From Gallionella sp. (GTDB taxonomy: Bacteria; Pseudomonadota; Gammaproteobacteria; Burkholderiales; Gallionellaceae): a stretch of 57,123 bases of DNA. The position numbers and the translations under genes are program-made. How positions within the stretch are numbered: the first letter of the stretch is position 1; every line of letters begins with the position of its first letter. Under the pieces are notes generated by a model. It did no database searches, was not told the origin of the DNA, and saw nothing but the letters and a program-made list of their open reading frames with translations. The DNA lies in contig PLWV01000016.1 in NCBI GenBank assembly GCA_003153155.1, positions 1 through 57,123 of the forward strand, given 5' to 3'. This document shows, piece after piece, positions 26,654 to 36,924 of this stretch.

Positions 26654-27949
26654 TTAGCCCTTCCTGAATAACGCCGATTGCGCGTGCGCTTGCAAGCCTT
26701 CGCCAAACGCCAATACGGAAGCAATGTCGCCCAGCTTTTGCGCGCCCTGTGCGGAGACCTGGATCAGGCTGCTGCGCTTCTGGAAGTCGTACACGCCCAA
26801 TGGAGAGGAAAAGCGTGCCGTGCCGGAAGTCGGCAGAACATGATTCGGCCCGGCGCAGTAATCACCGAGCGCTTCGGAGGTGTAGCGGCCCATGAAAATC
26901 GCACCGGCGTGTTTCAGCTTGGGCAACCATGCTTGCGGGTCTGCAACCGATAACTCCAGATGCTCCGGCGCGATGCGGTTGCTGATGACGCAGGCTTCGT
27001 CCAGATCGGCGACATGGATCAAGGCGCCGCGATTTTCCAGCGCAGCTTTGATGATGGCGCGGCGCGGCATTTGTTCTAATTGGCGATCCGCGCTTTGCGC
27101 CACTGCTGCTATGAATTTTGCATCCGGCGATAGCAAAATTGCTTGCGCTAATTCGTCGTGCTCGGCCTGCGAGAACAAGTCCATCGCGATCCAGTCCGGG
27201 TTGGTTTGCCCGTCGCAGATCACCAGAATTTCCGATGGCCCCGCGATCATGTCGATGCCGCACACACCAAACACGCGACGTTTCGCGGCTGCGACGTAGG
27301 CGTTGCCGGGGCCGACGACCTTGTCCACCTTCGGGATGGTCTCCGTGCCATAAGCCAACGCCGCCACCGCTTGCGCGCCGCCGATGCTGAACACGCGATC
27401 CACACCCGCCAAATAAGCCGCCGCCAAAACCAGCTGATTCTTCACGCCATCGGGGGTCGGCACGACCATGATCAGCTCGGCCACGCCCGCCACTTTGGCG
27501 GGCAGCGCGTTCATCAACACCGAGGACGGATAAGCCGCCTTGCCGCCCGGCACATATAAACCGACGCGATCCAGCGGGGTCACTTGCTGACCGAGCAGCG
27601 TACCGTCTGCGTCGGTGTAACTCCACGAAGTTTGCACTTGCTTGCGGTGATAGTCGGTCACGCGCTGCGCGGCTTGTTCCAGCGCGTTACGCTGCTCAGA
27701 TGTCAGCGCGTCGAACGCGGCGCGCAATTCGAATTGTGATATTTCCAGCGCCGCCGCGCCGCTCACATTGAGGCGGTCAAAACGCTGCGTATATTCGAGC
27801 AAGGCCACATCGCCGCGCCGCTTAACATCGGCAAGGATGCCAGCCACGGCCGCTTCGAGCTTTTCGTCCGCCGTTTCCTCAAAGGCCAGCAACCTGGTTA
27901 ACTCTTTATTGAACCCGGCAGCGCGACTGGAAAGTTGTCTGATGTTCAT
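26654..27949 (-). CDS. hisD: Histidinol dehydrogenase
   Basis: A 431-residue zinc enzyme that oxidises histidinol to histidine in two steps. Family motifs: [71 protein letters not shown] and [13 protein letters not shown], with the conserved catalytic Glu-His pair ([11 protein letters not shown]). It lies just downstream of hisG on the same strand; the other his genes are elsewhere. Confidence 0.96.
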   Translation of the reverse strand: MNIRQLSSRAAGFNKELTRLLAFEETADEKLEAAVAGILADVKRRGDVALLEYTQRFDRLNVSGAAALEISQFELRAAFDALTSEQRNALEQAAQRVTDYHRKQVQTSWSYTDADGTLLGQQVTPLDRVGLYVPGGKAAYPSSVLMNALPAKVAGVAELIMVVPTPDGVKNQLVLAAAYLAGVDRVFSIGGAQAVAALAYGTETIPKVDKVVGPGNAYVAAAKRRVFGVCGIDMIAGPSEILVICDGQTNPDWIAMDLFSQAEHDELAQAILLSPDAKFIAAVAQSADRQLEQMPRRAIIKAALENRGALIHVADLDEACVISNRIAPEHLELSVADPQAWLPKLKHAGAIFMGRYTSEALGDYCAGPNHVLPTSGTARFSSPLGVYDFQKRSSLIQVSAQGAQKLGDIASVLAFGEGLQAHAQSALFRKG

Positions 27950-27996
27950 TTTGAAATCGCTCTTTTATTTCTTGATTGCACTATTTAACGATAGCC

Positions 27997-28635
27997 CTAT
28001 TTCTTGATTGCAAGCGCAAACGCATCCAGCATCGGCTGGATCACATCATGTTTCAATTTCAGCGCGGCCTGGTTTACCACCAAGCGCGACGAAATGTCAG
28101 CGATGTGTTCGACCGCCTTGAGGTGGTTCGCCTTCAGTGTGTTGCCGCTGCTCACCAAGTCCACGATCGCGTCCGACAATCCCACCAGCGGCGCCAGCTC
28201 CATCGAGCCATATAGCTTGATCAAATCCACATGCACGCCTTTTGCGGCGAAGTGAGCCCTGGCGGTTTGCACGTATTTGGTCGCGACACGCAGGCGCGCA
28301 CCCTTGCGCACGGCGGATTCATAATCGAAATCGTCACGCACCGCGACCATCATGCGACAGCGCGCAATGTTCAGGTCCAGCGGCTGATACAGCCCGGTGC
28401 CGCCGTGTTCGTTCAGCACATCCTTGCCCGCCACGCCGATGTCCGCCGCGCCATATTGCACATAGGTCGGCACATCGCTGGCGCGCACGATGATCAGGCG
28501 CACATCGGCGCGATTGGTGGCCAGTATCAGCTTGCGTGAGGACTCCGGGTCTTCAAGCGCGGTGATGCCCGCCGCATTCAGCAACGGCAGGGTTTCCTCG
28601 AAGATGCGGCCTTTAGACAGTGCGATGGTTATCAT
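27997..28635 (-). CDS. hisG: ATP phosphoribosyltransferase, short form
   Basis: At 212 residues this is the short HisG form that lacks the C-terminal regulatory domain and needs HisZ as partner; hisZ is not in the window. [18 protein letters not shown] opens the protein, and the PRPP-binding segment [25 protein letters not shown] is intact. It catalyses the first, committed step of histidine synthesis. Located between murA and hisD. Confidence 0.95.
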   Translation of the reverse strand: MITIALSKGRIFEETLPLLNAAGITALEDPESSRKLILATNRADVRLIIVRASDVPTYVQYGAADIGVAGKDVLNEHGGTGLYQPLDLNIARCRMMVAVRDDFDYESAVRKGARLRVATKYVQTARAHFAAKGVHVDLIKLYGSMELAPLVGLSDAIVDLVSSGNTLKANHLKAVEHIADISSRLVVNQAALKLKHDVIQPMLDAFALAIKK

Positions 28636-28683
28636 CTAAAAATCCCTATTTATTTGATACGGCGTATCTGTTATCTCAACCGG

Positions 28684-30114
<1,431 letters not shown>

Positions 30115-30119
30115 ATAGA

Positions 30120-30362
30120 CTACTTCTGACTCTGCCACTCTTGCGGCGTATACGTCTTCATCGACAACGCATGAATCTCTGCACGCATCCGGTCACCCAA
30201 GGTTTGATAGACCAACTGGTGACGTTGCACACGATTCTTTCCCGCAAACGCCTCACTGACTATCACCGCCTCGAAGTGGGTACCATCATCACCCACCACG
30301 CTTAAATGTTCGGTCGCCATGCCCTGTGCGATGTTAAGTTGAATGCTTTCCGGGGTGACCAT
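30120..30362 (-). CDS. BolA/IbaG-family protein
   Basis: An 80-residue BolA-fold protein. VVGDDGTHFEAVIVSEAFAGKNRVQRHQLVYQTLGDRMRAEIHALSMKTYTP contains the FxGxxxxxRHxxV helix-turn-helix-like motif, and the conserved His suggests [2Fe-2S] binding with a monothiol glutaredoxin. Position in the mla-murA operon corresponds to ibaG of gammaproteobacteria. The frame could start at a GTG 4 codons earlier, but the ATG at 30362 fits the family. Confidence 0.9.
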   Translation of the reverse strand: MVTPESIQLNIAQGMATEHLSVVGDDGTHFEAVIVSEAFAGKNRVQRHQLVYQTLGDRMRAEIHALSMKTYTPQEWQSQK

Positions 30363-30446
30363 TATTAATTCCACTGTTCATTAAAATTGAGAACTATAGT
30401 TTTGTAACACGAAGCGCAGCACCGAACATGTCGCAGCGCAAAGGAA

Positions 30447-30761
30447 TCAAATAATTTGTTGAGGTAGCAGCTCAGCAACACCATACAAACGCGCCAAGCT
30501 CAGCAAATCTTCAGGCAACCCCTTCACGCGCAAGTCATGACGGGTGCGCTGGGCAGCCCTGGTCCAGCCCAGCAACATACTGACCGCAGCGGAATCGACG
30601 GAATCGACCTGAGAAAAATCCACCTGGAAATCTTCGCCGGCCAGATGCTGTAAACCGATTTCAAACAATGCGGGGACGGTTTCAATGGTCAAGCTGCCAT
30701 GCACCACCATCCACTCACCCGGGTGCCCGGCCAAAAGTTCTTCGGCCTCGCGCTTAATCAC
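30447..30761 (-). CDS. mlaB: MlaB, STAS-domain subunit of the Mla lipid transporter
   Basis: A 104-residue cytosolic STAS protein that binds MlaF and supports the MlaFEDB complex in retrograde phospholipid transport. The conserved VDFSQVDSVDSAAVSMLLGW loop is visible. Its start overlaps the mlaC stop by 4 bases. Confidence 0.88.
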   Translation of the reverse strand: MIKREAEELLAGHPGEWMVVHGSLTIETVPALFEIGLQHLAGEDFQVDFSQVDSVDSAAVSMLLGWTRAAQRTRHDLRVKGLPEDLLSLARLYGVAELLPQQII

Positions 30762-31396
30762 TTCTTCTCCGCCTTGATCATTTCGCCATCGGCTGCCTTA
30801 GTGTTCTTGTCGGAAAGTGTCTTGATCAGACCATCGATCCCGTTTTCCTGAATTTGCGAGGTAAACGTGCCGCGATAGCTCATCACCATGCTGACCCCGT
30901 CTATGGATATGTCATACGCTTTCCAACCGCTCTCAGCTATTTTCATTTCGTAATCCACCAGAATCGGCTGCGAGCCCGGCTTGCTGATAACAGTTTTGAC
31001 AGTCACTTCAGTGTCACCGGTTGCCATCTTGGACGGTTTCACCTCCACCGTTTGATCGCGATACACCGTGAAGACTTTGGTATAAGTGCGCACCAGCATA
31101 TTGCGAAATTCCGTCACCAATGCCTGTTTTTGCTCGGGGGTCGCGGTACGCCAATATTTACCGACCGCCAATTGGGTCATGCGCGCAAAATCAAAATGCG
31201 GCAGCACTTTGACGTCCACCAGCGCAATGATTTTTTTCTGGTCGCCCGCCTGAATGCCTTTATCCTGCTTGATGACCGCAATGACATCTTGTACGGTGCT
31301 TTTAATCAGAGCATCGGGCGCGATCACTTCGGCGTGTACCACACCAAGCGCACAATACAGCGACGCACCCAGAATCATTTTTTGCAACGCAGTCAT
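30758..31396 (-). CDS. mlaC: MlaC, periplasmic phospholipid-binding protein
   Basis: A 212-residue exported protein (signal peptide MTALQKMILGASLYCALGVVHA) of the Tol_Tol_Ttg2/MlaC family, which shuttles phospholipids between MlaA at the outer membrane and MlaD. Family segments: VLPHFDFARMTQLAVGKYWRTATPEQKQALVTEF and YDISIDGVSMVMSYR. Located between mlaD and mlaB on one transcript. Confidence 0.92.
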   Translation of the reverse strand: MTALQKMILGASLYCALGVVHAEVIAPDALIKSTVQDVIAVIKQDKGIQAGDQKKIIALVDVKVLPHFDFARMTQLAVGKYWRTATPEQKQALVTEFRNMLVRTYTKVFTVYRDQTVEVKPSKMATGDTEVTVKTVISKPGSQPILVDYEMKIAESGWKAYDISIDGVSMVMSYRGTFTSQIQENGIDGLIKTLSDKNTKAADGEMIKAEKK

Positions 31397-31439
31397 GTCA
31401 TTTCCCTTTTTACCCAGATACGATTTTACTCGGCTTCGA

Positions 31440-31910
31440 TTATTTGGGTTTGACGGGTTCTTCAGCCTTGTTATAGATGAATTTACCGATCAAATCTTCC
31501 AATATCGTCGCCGACTGGGTCTTCTTGATGACCTCGCCATTCTTGAGCATCTCGCTGTCACCGCCGGGCATCAAGCCGATGTATTGCTCGCCCAGTAAAC
31601 CCGAAGTCAGGATATTGGCGAACGTATCCTTGGGAAATTGATAACGCTTGTCCAGACTCATCACCACATTGGCTTCGTAGCGTTCCGTATCCAGCGTAAT
31701 GTCCGTCACGCGCCCCACCAACACCCCGGCGCTCTTGATTGATGCCTTGGGTTTCAAGCCGCCGATATTGGAAAAATAGGCATGTACCTGATAGCTCTCC
31801 GACATATTGTAAGTACTCAGGTTCCCGACTTTCATTGCCAGCATCACCAGTGCGGCGATGCCTGCCACCACGAATATGCCCACCCAAAAATCCAGTATAG
31901 TGCGTTCCAT
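31440..31910 (-). CDS. mlaD: MlaD, membrane-anchored MCE-domain protein
   Basis: A 156-residue protein with one N-terminal membrane helix (LDFWVGIFVVAGIAALVML) and one MCE domain (VHAYFSNIGGLKPKASIKSAGVLVGRVTDI...), which forms the hexameric periplasmic lipid funnel of the Mla transporter. It begins right after the mlaE stop. Confidence 0.94.
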   Translation of the reverse strand: MERTILDFWVGIFVVAGIAALVMLAMKVGNLSTYNMSESYQVHAYFSNIGGLKPKASIKSAGVLVGRVTDITLDTERYEANVVMSLDKRYQFPKDTFANILTSGLLGEQYIGLMPGGDSEMLKNGEVIKKTQSATILEDLIGKFIYNKAEEPVKPK

Positions 31911-31913
31911 AAC

Positions 31914-32702
31914 TCAATTCCCTTTAAACATGATTGAAGTCAATACAAAGTCCAACATCAAAATCACCAGTGATGATGTCACCACCGTGCGTGTGGTCGC
32001 ACCGGAGACACCTTCGGCGGTGGGCGGCGCGTCATAGCCTTCGAACAAGGCGATGACTGTCACCGCCGTACCGAACACGAAACTCTTGATCACGCCGTTC
32101 AATATGTCATCACGAAAATCCACTGCCGCCTGCATTTGCGACCAGAACGAACCTTCGTCCACGCCGATCTGCACTACCCCGACGAAATAGCCGCCAAATA
32201 TACCCGCCGCACTGAACATGGCGGCCAGCAGCGGCATGGAGATCACGCCGGCCCAGAAGCGCGGCGCGACGATACGCGCAATCGGATTCACTGCCATCAT
32301 TTCCATTGCCGAGATTTGTTCGGTCGCCTTCATCAGCCCGATCTCCGCTGTCATCGCCGAACCGGCGCGGCTGGCGAACAGCAGCGCGGCCACCACCGGC
32401 CCCAGTTCGCGCACCAGGCTCAACGCCACCATGCTGCCCAACGCCGATTCGGAACCATAGCGTTTGAGTGTTTCATAGCCCTGCAAACCCAACACCATCC
32501 CGACGAACAGCCCCGCCACGATGATGATGATCAGCGACATCACGCCGGTGGAAAACAACTCTTTGATGATCAGGTGAAAACGCCGGAAACTGCTGCCCGA
32601 ATACATCAGAGTGAGAAAAAAGAAGCGCGCCGCCATACCAATGCGCCATACCGCGTTGATGGCGCGATGTCCAATCACTTTAATTGTTTTGTCGAATAGC
32701 AT
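31914..32702 (-). CDS. mlaE: MlaE, permease of the Mla lipid ABC transporter
   Basis: A 262-residue MlaE-family permease with five to six hydrophobic helices and conserved segments GLFVGMVLGLQGYETLKRYG, VAALLFASRAGSAMTAEIGLMKATEQISAMEMMAVNP and TAEGVSGATTRTVVTSS. Located between mlaF and mlaD; only 3 bases separate it from each neighbour. Confidence 0.94.
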   Translation of the reverse strand: MLFDKTIKVIGHRAINAVWRIGMAARFFFLTLMYSGSSFRRFHLIIKELFSTGVMSLIIIIVAGLFVGMVLGLQGYETLKRYGSESALGSMVALSLVRELGPVVAALLFASRAGSAMTAEIGLMKATEQISAMEMMAVNPIARIVAPRFWAGVISMPLLAAMFSAAGIFGGYFVGVVQIGVDEGSFWSQMQAAVDFRDDILNGVIKSFVFGTAVTVIALFEGYDAPPTAEGVSGATTRTVVTSSLVILMLDFVLTSIMFKGN

Positions 32703-32705
32703 GTG

Positions 32706-33539
32706 TCAGGCTCGCAAATTCAAATCTTGGCGGTAATCACCGCCGGGATAGTGGAATGGCACCGGGCCGTCAATCTCGCCATGCACAAACTGATGCACAA
32801 AAGCTTTATCTGAAGCACGGATTTCGTCGGGCGTCCCTTCCGCCACGATCACCCCGTTCGCCATGAAGTAAACATAGTCCACAATCTTCATGGACTCCTG
32901 CACGTCATGGGTGACCACTATCGAGGTCACACCCAGCGCGTCATTCAAGCGCCGGATCAAATCGCCCACCACCGTCAAGGAAATTGGATCCAGCCCGGCA
33001 AACGGCTCGTCATACATGATCAACATCGGGTCGAGTGCCACGGCACGCGCCAATGCCACGCGCCGCGCCATACCGCCGGACAGCTCGGAAGGCATCAGAT
33101 GCTGCGTACCGCGCAAACCCACCGCATGCAGCTTCATCAACACCAGGTCGTGAATGATTTCTTCCGGCAGGTCGGTATGTTCGCGCATCTGAAACGCCAC
33201 ATTGTCGTACACCGACATATCAGTGAACAACGCGCCAAACTGGAACAGCATGCCCATCTTGCGGCGCATGGCATACAGAGCATCCTGATCCAACTCATGA
33301 ATTACCTGCCCACCCACCTTGACATAGCCCTTTACCGGCTTGAGCACCCCGCCAATTTGGCGCAGCAGCGTAGTCTTGCCGCAACCGCTCAGCCCCATGA
33401 TGGCGATCAACTTCCCCTTTGGGAAAACCATGTTGATGCCCTCCAGGACGGGGCGCTTACCGTAGGCAAAATGAAGGTCGCTAATTTCGACCAAAGCTGA
33501 CGAAGACAAAATTAAAGCCCAAAAAAACAAGTGACACAT
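32706..33539 (-). CDS. mlaF: MlaF, ATPase of the Mla lipid ABC transporter
   Basis: An ABC ATPase with Walker A GLSGCGKTTLLRQI, signature ELSGGMARRVALARA and Walker B LIMYDEPFAGLDP. The frame is open to 33641, but the first 34 residues look non-coding. The ATG at 33539 adds a hydrophobic MCHLFFWALIL stretch without a ribosome site; a TTG at 33509 (SSSALVEISDLHFAYGK) would match the family N-terminus best. Start therefore uncertain. It is first in the mlaFEDCB-bolA-murA-hisGD order and divergent from the sigma-54 regulator gene. Confidence 0.92.
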   Translation of the reverse strand: MCHLFFWALILSSSALVEISDLHFAYGKRPVLEGINMVFPKGKLIAIMGLSGCGKTTLLRQIGGVLKPVKGYVKVGGQVIHELDQDALYAMRRKMGMLFQFGALFTDMSVYDNVAFQMREHTDLPEEIIHDLVLMKLHAVGLRGTQHLMPSELSGGMARRVALARAVALDPMLIMYDEPFAGLDPISLTVVGDLIRRLNDALGVTSIVVTHDVQESMKIVDYVYFMANGVIVAEGTPDEIRASDKAFVHQFVHGEIDGPVPFHYPGGDYRQDLNLRA

Positions 33540-33668
33540 TCTAAACCACTGGGTCAGCAATCCCAAACTAATTGACCTCAATATCAATATCCATGTGTTT
33601 TTCCTATTGAGCTTGCGTGCGCTTGCCGTTATGCTCCGCACCCAATACGCATCTTCATAGAGTACAAA

Positions 33669-35084
33669 ATGAACGCCCTATCGGCACTTCCCAGCCTGAT
33701 GATCGTTGACGACGACCCGCTGATTCGCGAAGGATTGGCGGTCACTTTTGGCAATCACTTCAAGGTTTATCAAGCCGAATCACGCGCTGCGGCAATCGAC
33801 TTGTTGCGCAAATTGCCCAGCCCCCCGCAGCTGGCACTGATTGACCTGGGGTTGCCGCCCGTCCCGCACCGCCCTGATGAAGGCTTTCACCTGATTGCCG
33901 AATTACTGGCACATTCGCCGAAAATCAAAATTTTCGTCTTGTCCGGGCAAGATGACCAAAGTAACGCGCGCCATGCACGCGCACTGGGTGCGATAGATTT
34001 CATCGCCAAACCTTGCGCGCCGGAGAAAATAAAGAAATACCTTGACGATGCGCTAAAGGTTCAGGACAGCGAGCCCAGCAACAAAGATCAGGATGATCAT
34101 CTACTCGGCCTCGTCGGACAAAGCCCCGCAATACAAGCCCTGCGCAGTCAGATCGTGATGTATGCAGCCATTCCTTTCCCGGTGCTCATTGAGGGTGAGT
34201 CAGGTTGCGGCAAGGAATTGGTTGCCGCCGCAATACAAAAACTGGCAAGTAATCCCAATTCGCCTTACAAAGTGCTTAACTGCGCTGCAATTCCCCCCAC
34301 GCTGATCGAACCTACCCTGTTCGGCTATAGCAAGGGAGCCTTCACCGGCGCAACTAACGCACAATCCGGTTTTTTTGAAGAAGCATCTGACGGTACACTG
34401 TTCCTTGATGAGATCGGCGAAGTGCCGCTGGAACTCCAAACCAAGCTATTACGGGTGCTGGAAAATGGTGAATATCAACGCGTCGGCGAAACCACAACGC
34501 GCAAAAGCCGCGCACGCATCATCGCCGCAACCAATCGAAACCTGCGCGACACAGTCAGAGCCGGCACATTTCGCAACGACCTTTATTACCGCCTGAACGT
34601 ATTCTCGATCTCAGTCCCGCCGCTACGCGAACTGGGCCCGGACAAGCTGGTTCTGCTCAACCATTTCCGGGCTTATTACGCGCAGCAAATCAAGCAAGAA
34701 CCTTTTGAATTACTCCCGGATGCATTGCAATGCTGGGAACAATACAGCTTCCCCGGCAACACCCGGGAATTACGCAACATCATCATACGGCTGACCACAA
34801 AATATCCCGGAAAGACAGTCGACAGGATGCAATTGCAAGACGAGTTCGACCCGCTGGAAACGTCCGCATATCCGCAAGGGGGCGCCTCCTCGGAATCGAT
34901 AAAACGGCAACTGCAACAAGGCGACTTCAGTCTGGATCATCACCTGCGCGAACAAGAAGGCCAATACATCGCCGCCGCACTGGAGCTTGCCGCAGGCAAC
35001 ATCAGCGAGGCCGCCAAGCTGCTCGGCATCAATCGCACCACATTGCACAGCCGCATGGGTGCACATGAAAAACTCAACGCATAG
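33669..35084 (+). CDS. Sigma-54-dependent response regulator at the MSHA-like locus
   Basis: A 471-residue regulator: receiver domain with Asp59 (LALIDLGLPP), AAA+ domain with Walker A GESGCGKE (176-183) and GAFTGA (223-228) for sigma-54 contact, and a C-terminal Fis-type helix-turn-helix (GNISEAAKLLGINRTTLHSRM). The receiver has an extra PVPHRPDEGF loop after the phosphorylation site. No kinase is adjacent, so the partner is unknown. Its place directly before mshM suggests control of this pilus/secretion locus. I could not find a convincing -24/-12 promoter in the repeat-filled gap downstream. Confidence 0.88.
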   Translation: MNALSALPSLMIVDDDPLIREGLAVTFGNHFKVYQAESRAAAIDLLRKLPSPPQLALIDLGLPPVPHRPDEGFHLIAELLAHSPKIKIFVLSGQDDQSNARHARALGAIDFIAKPCAPEKIKKYLDDALKVQDSEPSNKDQDDHLLGLVGQSPAIQALRSQIVMYAAIPFPVLIEGESGCGKELVAAAIQKLASNPNSPYKVLNCAAIPPTLIEPTLFGYSKGAFTGATNAQSGFFEEASDGTLFLDEIGEVPLELQTKLLRVLENGEYQRVGETTTRKSRARIIAATNRNLRDTVRAGTFRNDLYYRLNVFSISVPPLRELGPDKLVLLNHFRAYYAQQIKQEPFELLPDALQCWEQYSFPGNTRELRNIIIRLTTKYPGKTVDRMQLQDEFDPLETSAYPQGGASSESIKRQLQQGDFSLDHHLREQEGQYIAAALELAAGNISEAAKLLGINRTTLHSRMGAHEKLNA

Positions 35085-35095
35085 GATTCAGGTAT

Positions 35096-35450
35096 GGGAA
35101 CCTCCAAAAATCGTAGCGGGGTTGCCTTGACACGGTGTTGCGAAGCATCCGGTGCGGGAGGGGCAACTGGCGGCTGTTCCCGCAATCGGCTGGCTTCGCC
35201 AGTAACGTGTCACAGCCGCCGCTTCGAGAGCAAGGCGCACGGAGCTTTGCATGGCCATTCGACTAAGCTGGCAAAAGAACGCCAGCCAAGTCGCTGGTCA
35301 GCGCAGCGAACGAGACATACCAAATGGGTAGGCGAAGAGCGAGTACCGCGCAACGCTGCGAGCGGAAGGGTGGCGGCATTGCCGCCGGGAACCCACCGGC
35401 CTACTCCTTGCGAGTGTATCGAATCGCGCAGTAGATTTTTGGAGGTTTCC
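35096..35450. repeat. Family A element with nested B and C copies, between the regulator and mshM
   Basis: Ends GGGAACCTCCAAAAATC and GATTTTTGGAGGTTTCC define a 355-base element filling the gap. Inside are a family B hairpin at 35251-35300 (stems CGACT/AGTCG and AGCTGGC/GCCAGCC) and a family C copy at about 35347-35418. The right end carries GGAGG exactly 7 bases before the mshM ATG. No gene is supported in the gap. Confidence 0.88.
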
Positions 35451-35452
35451 AC

Positions 35453-36844
35453 ATGTATTTAGAGCACTTCGGACTATCCGAGCCCCCATTCAGAATCACA
35501 CCCGTCACGGTATTCTTTTTTTCCGGCGCCAATCGCGGTGAAATTCTTGACGCGCTGATCTACTCCATCTGTGAAGTCGAGGGCATCATCAAAGTCAGCG
35601 GCGAAGTAGGCAGCGGCAAAACCATGTTGTGCCGGATGTTGCTTGAAAAACTCCCCAGGCACATTGAGACCATCTATCTGGCCAACCCCAGCTTGTCGCG
35701 CGAAGAGATGTTGTATGCGATTGCCGATGGACTCGGGCTGAACATTGAAGGCGAGCGTGTCGGCATCATCATGCAGAACATCCAGAACAAGCTCGAGGAG
35801 AAAGCTCGCGAAGGAAAGCGTATCGTCGTGCTGGTGGACGAGGCCCACGCCATGCCGCCGGACACACTGGAAGAATTGCGCCTGCTGTACAACCTGCAGG
35901 TCGGCAATTTCAAATTGCTGCAGATAGTCTTGTTCGGACAACCGGAATTGAACGCCAAGCTCGATCAACCGAACATGCGCCAACTCAAGGATCGCATCGT
36001 GCATCACTTCCACATGCAACCACTGTCGCGCAACATCCTGGAAAGCTACCTGATGTTCCGGATGCGTGCGGCCGGCTACCACGGCCCAAACATTTTTTCG
36101 CCGAATGCCATCAAACTCATCGCCGGCGCGTCCAACGGGTTGATGCGCCGCGTCAACATCCTCGCGGACAAATCATTATTGGCCGCCTTCGTGGAAGACA
36201 CCCACGACATCGAAGCGCGTCATGTACAAGCGGCGATGCGCGACAGCGAGCTCAGCTCAGCCCGCAAATTGCCCGATAAAAAATTACTGTTGGGAAGCGC
36301 GGCTGCCGCACTGCTTTTATTCAGTTTGGCGGCTTGGTGGATGCTGGATAAACCGCAAACATCCCTTCGACAAACCCAGGACAAACCATCAACCCTTGCA
36401 GCAGCACCTGCAGCCCCCTTGCCGGAAACACAGTCAATCGCAGCGCAACCGAACAATGCGCTTGCACCGGCATCTATTGCAGTGGCAAATCAGATGGCGG
36501 CCTCTCCCGCGGACATCCCCAACCCAACAACCAAAAAACCAAGCCTGTTTGAACAACGTCTGGCGGCGGGGAAACAATTGCTCGAGCAGAAAAAAGCCGT
36601 CGCCAGCATCCAACTGTTCTACAACGAGGAAGTCAAGCCGGAACGTATTGAGGGATTCCTGAAGCGCGCGAATGCACTGGGCAAACTCCCCGAAATTTAC
36701 CTGCTACCCGCCAAGTTTGGCGGCAAGAATGGGCTGCGCGTACTCTACGGCGCATACCCCTCGATTGATGCGGCACACAACGCGGTCAAAGATCTACCCG
36801 CACGCTATCAGGAAGCTTTTGCCACATCCACTTACATCTTCTGA
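35453..36844 (+). CDS. mshM: MshM/ExeA-like AAA ATPase with SPOR-type C-terminus
   Basis: A 463-residue bitopic protein. Residues 1-270 are an ExeA/GspA-like ATPase (FGLSEPPFRITP opening, Walker A GEVGSGKT at 50-57, Walker B VVLVDEAHAM around 126-133), a membrane helix spans about 280-302, a Pro/Ala/Gln-rich linker follows and the last 80 residues resemble a SPOR peptidoglycan-binding domain (FGGKNGLRVLYGAYPSIDAAHNAV). Such proteins help insert secretins through the cell wall. The linker includes SLRQTQDKPS, a typical translation of a family D repeat fragment (36360-36396). The ribosome site is in the family A repeat upstream. Confidence 0.87.
   Translation: MYLEHFGLSEPPFRITPVTVFFFSGANRGEILDALIYSICEVEGIIKVSGEVGSGKTMLCRMLLEKLPRHIETIYLANPSLSREEMLYAIADGLGLNIEGERVGIIMQNIQNKLEEKAREGKRIVVLVDEAHAMPPDTLEELRLLYNLQVGNFKLLQIVLFGQPELNAKLDQPNMRQLKDRIVHHFHMQPLSRNILESYLMFRMRAAGYHGPNIFSPNAIKLIAGASNGLMRRVNILADKSLLAAFVEDTHDIEARHVQAAMRDSELSSARKLPDKKLLLGSAAAALLLFSLAAWWMLDKPQTSLRQTQDKPSTLAAAPAAPLPETQSIAAQPNNALAPASIAVANQMAASPADIPNPTTKKPSLFEQRLAAGKQLLEQKKAVASIQLFYNEEVKPERIEGFLKRANALGKLPEIYLLPAKFGGKNGLRVLYGAYPSIDAAHNAVKDLPARYQEAFATSTYIF
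36360..36396 (+). repeat. Family D fragment inside the mshM linker
   Basis: CCCTTCGACAAACCCAGGAC resembles one arm of the D repeat in cysS (CCCTTCGACAAGCTCAGGGC) with two or three differences. It codes for LRQTQDKP in the periplasmic linker of MshM. Confidence 0.55.
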
Positions 36845-36924
36845 AGCGATATTGCCGAATGGCGTATTGAGCAATACCCGCAAAGCTGTTAGGCTACAAA
36901 CCAAATATCAATGAGGGAAGAAGC

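Noticed and set aside
35094..35462. A small gene between the regulator and mshM
   Set aside because: The open frame covers A, B and C repeats and has no support as a protein.
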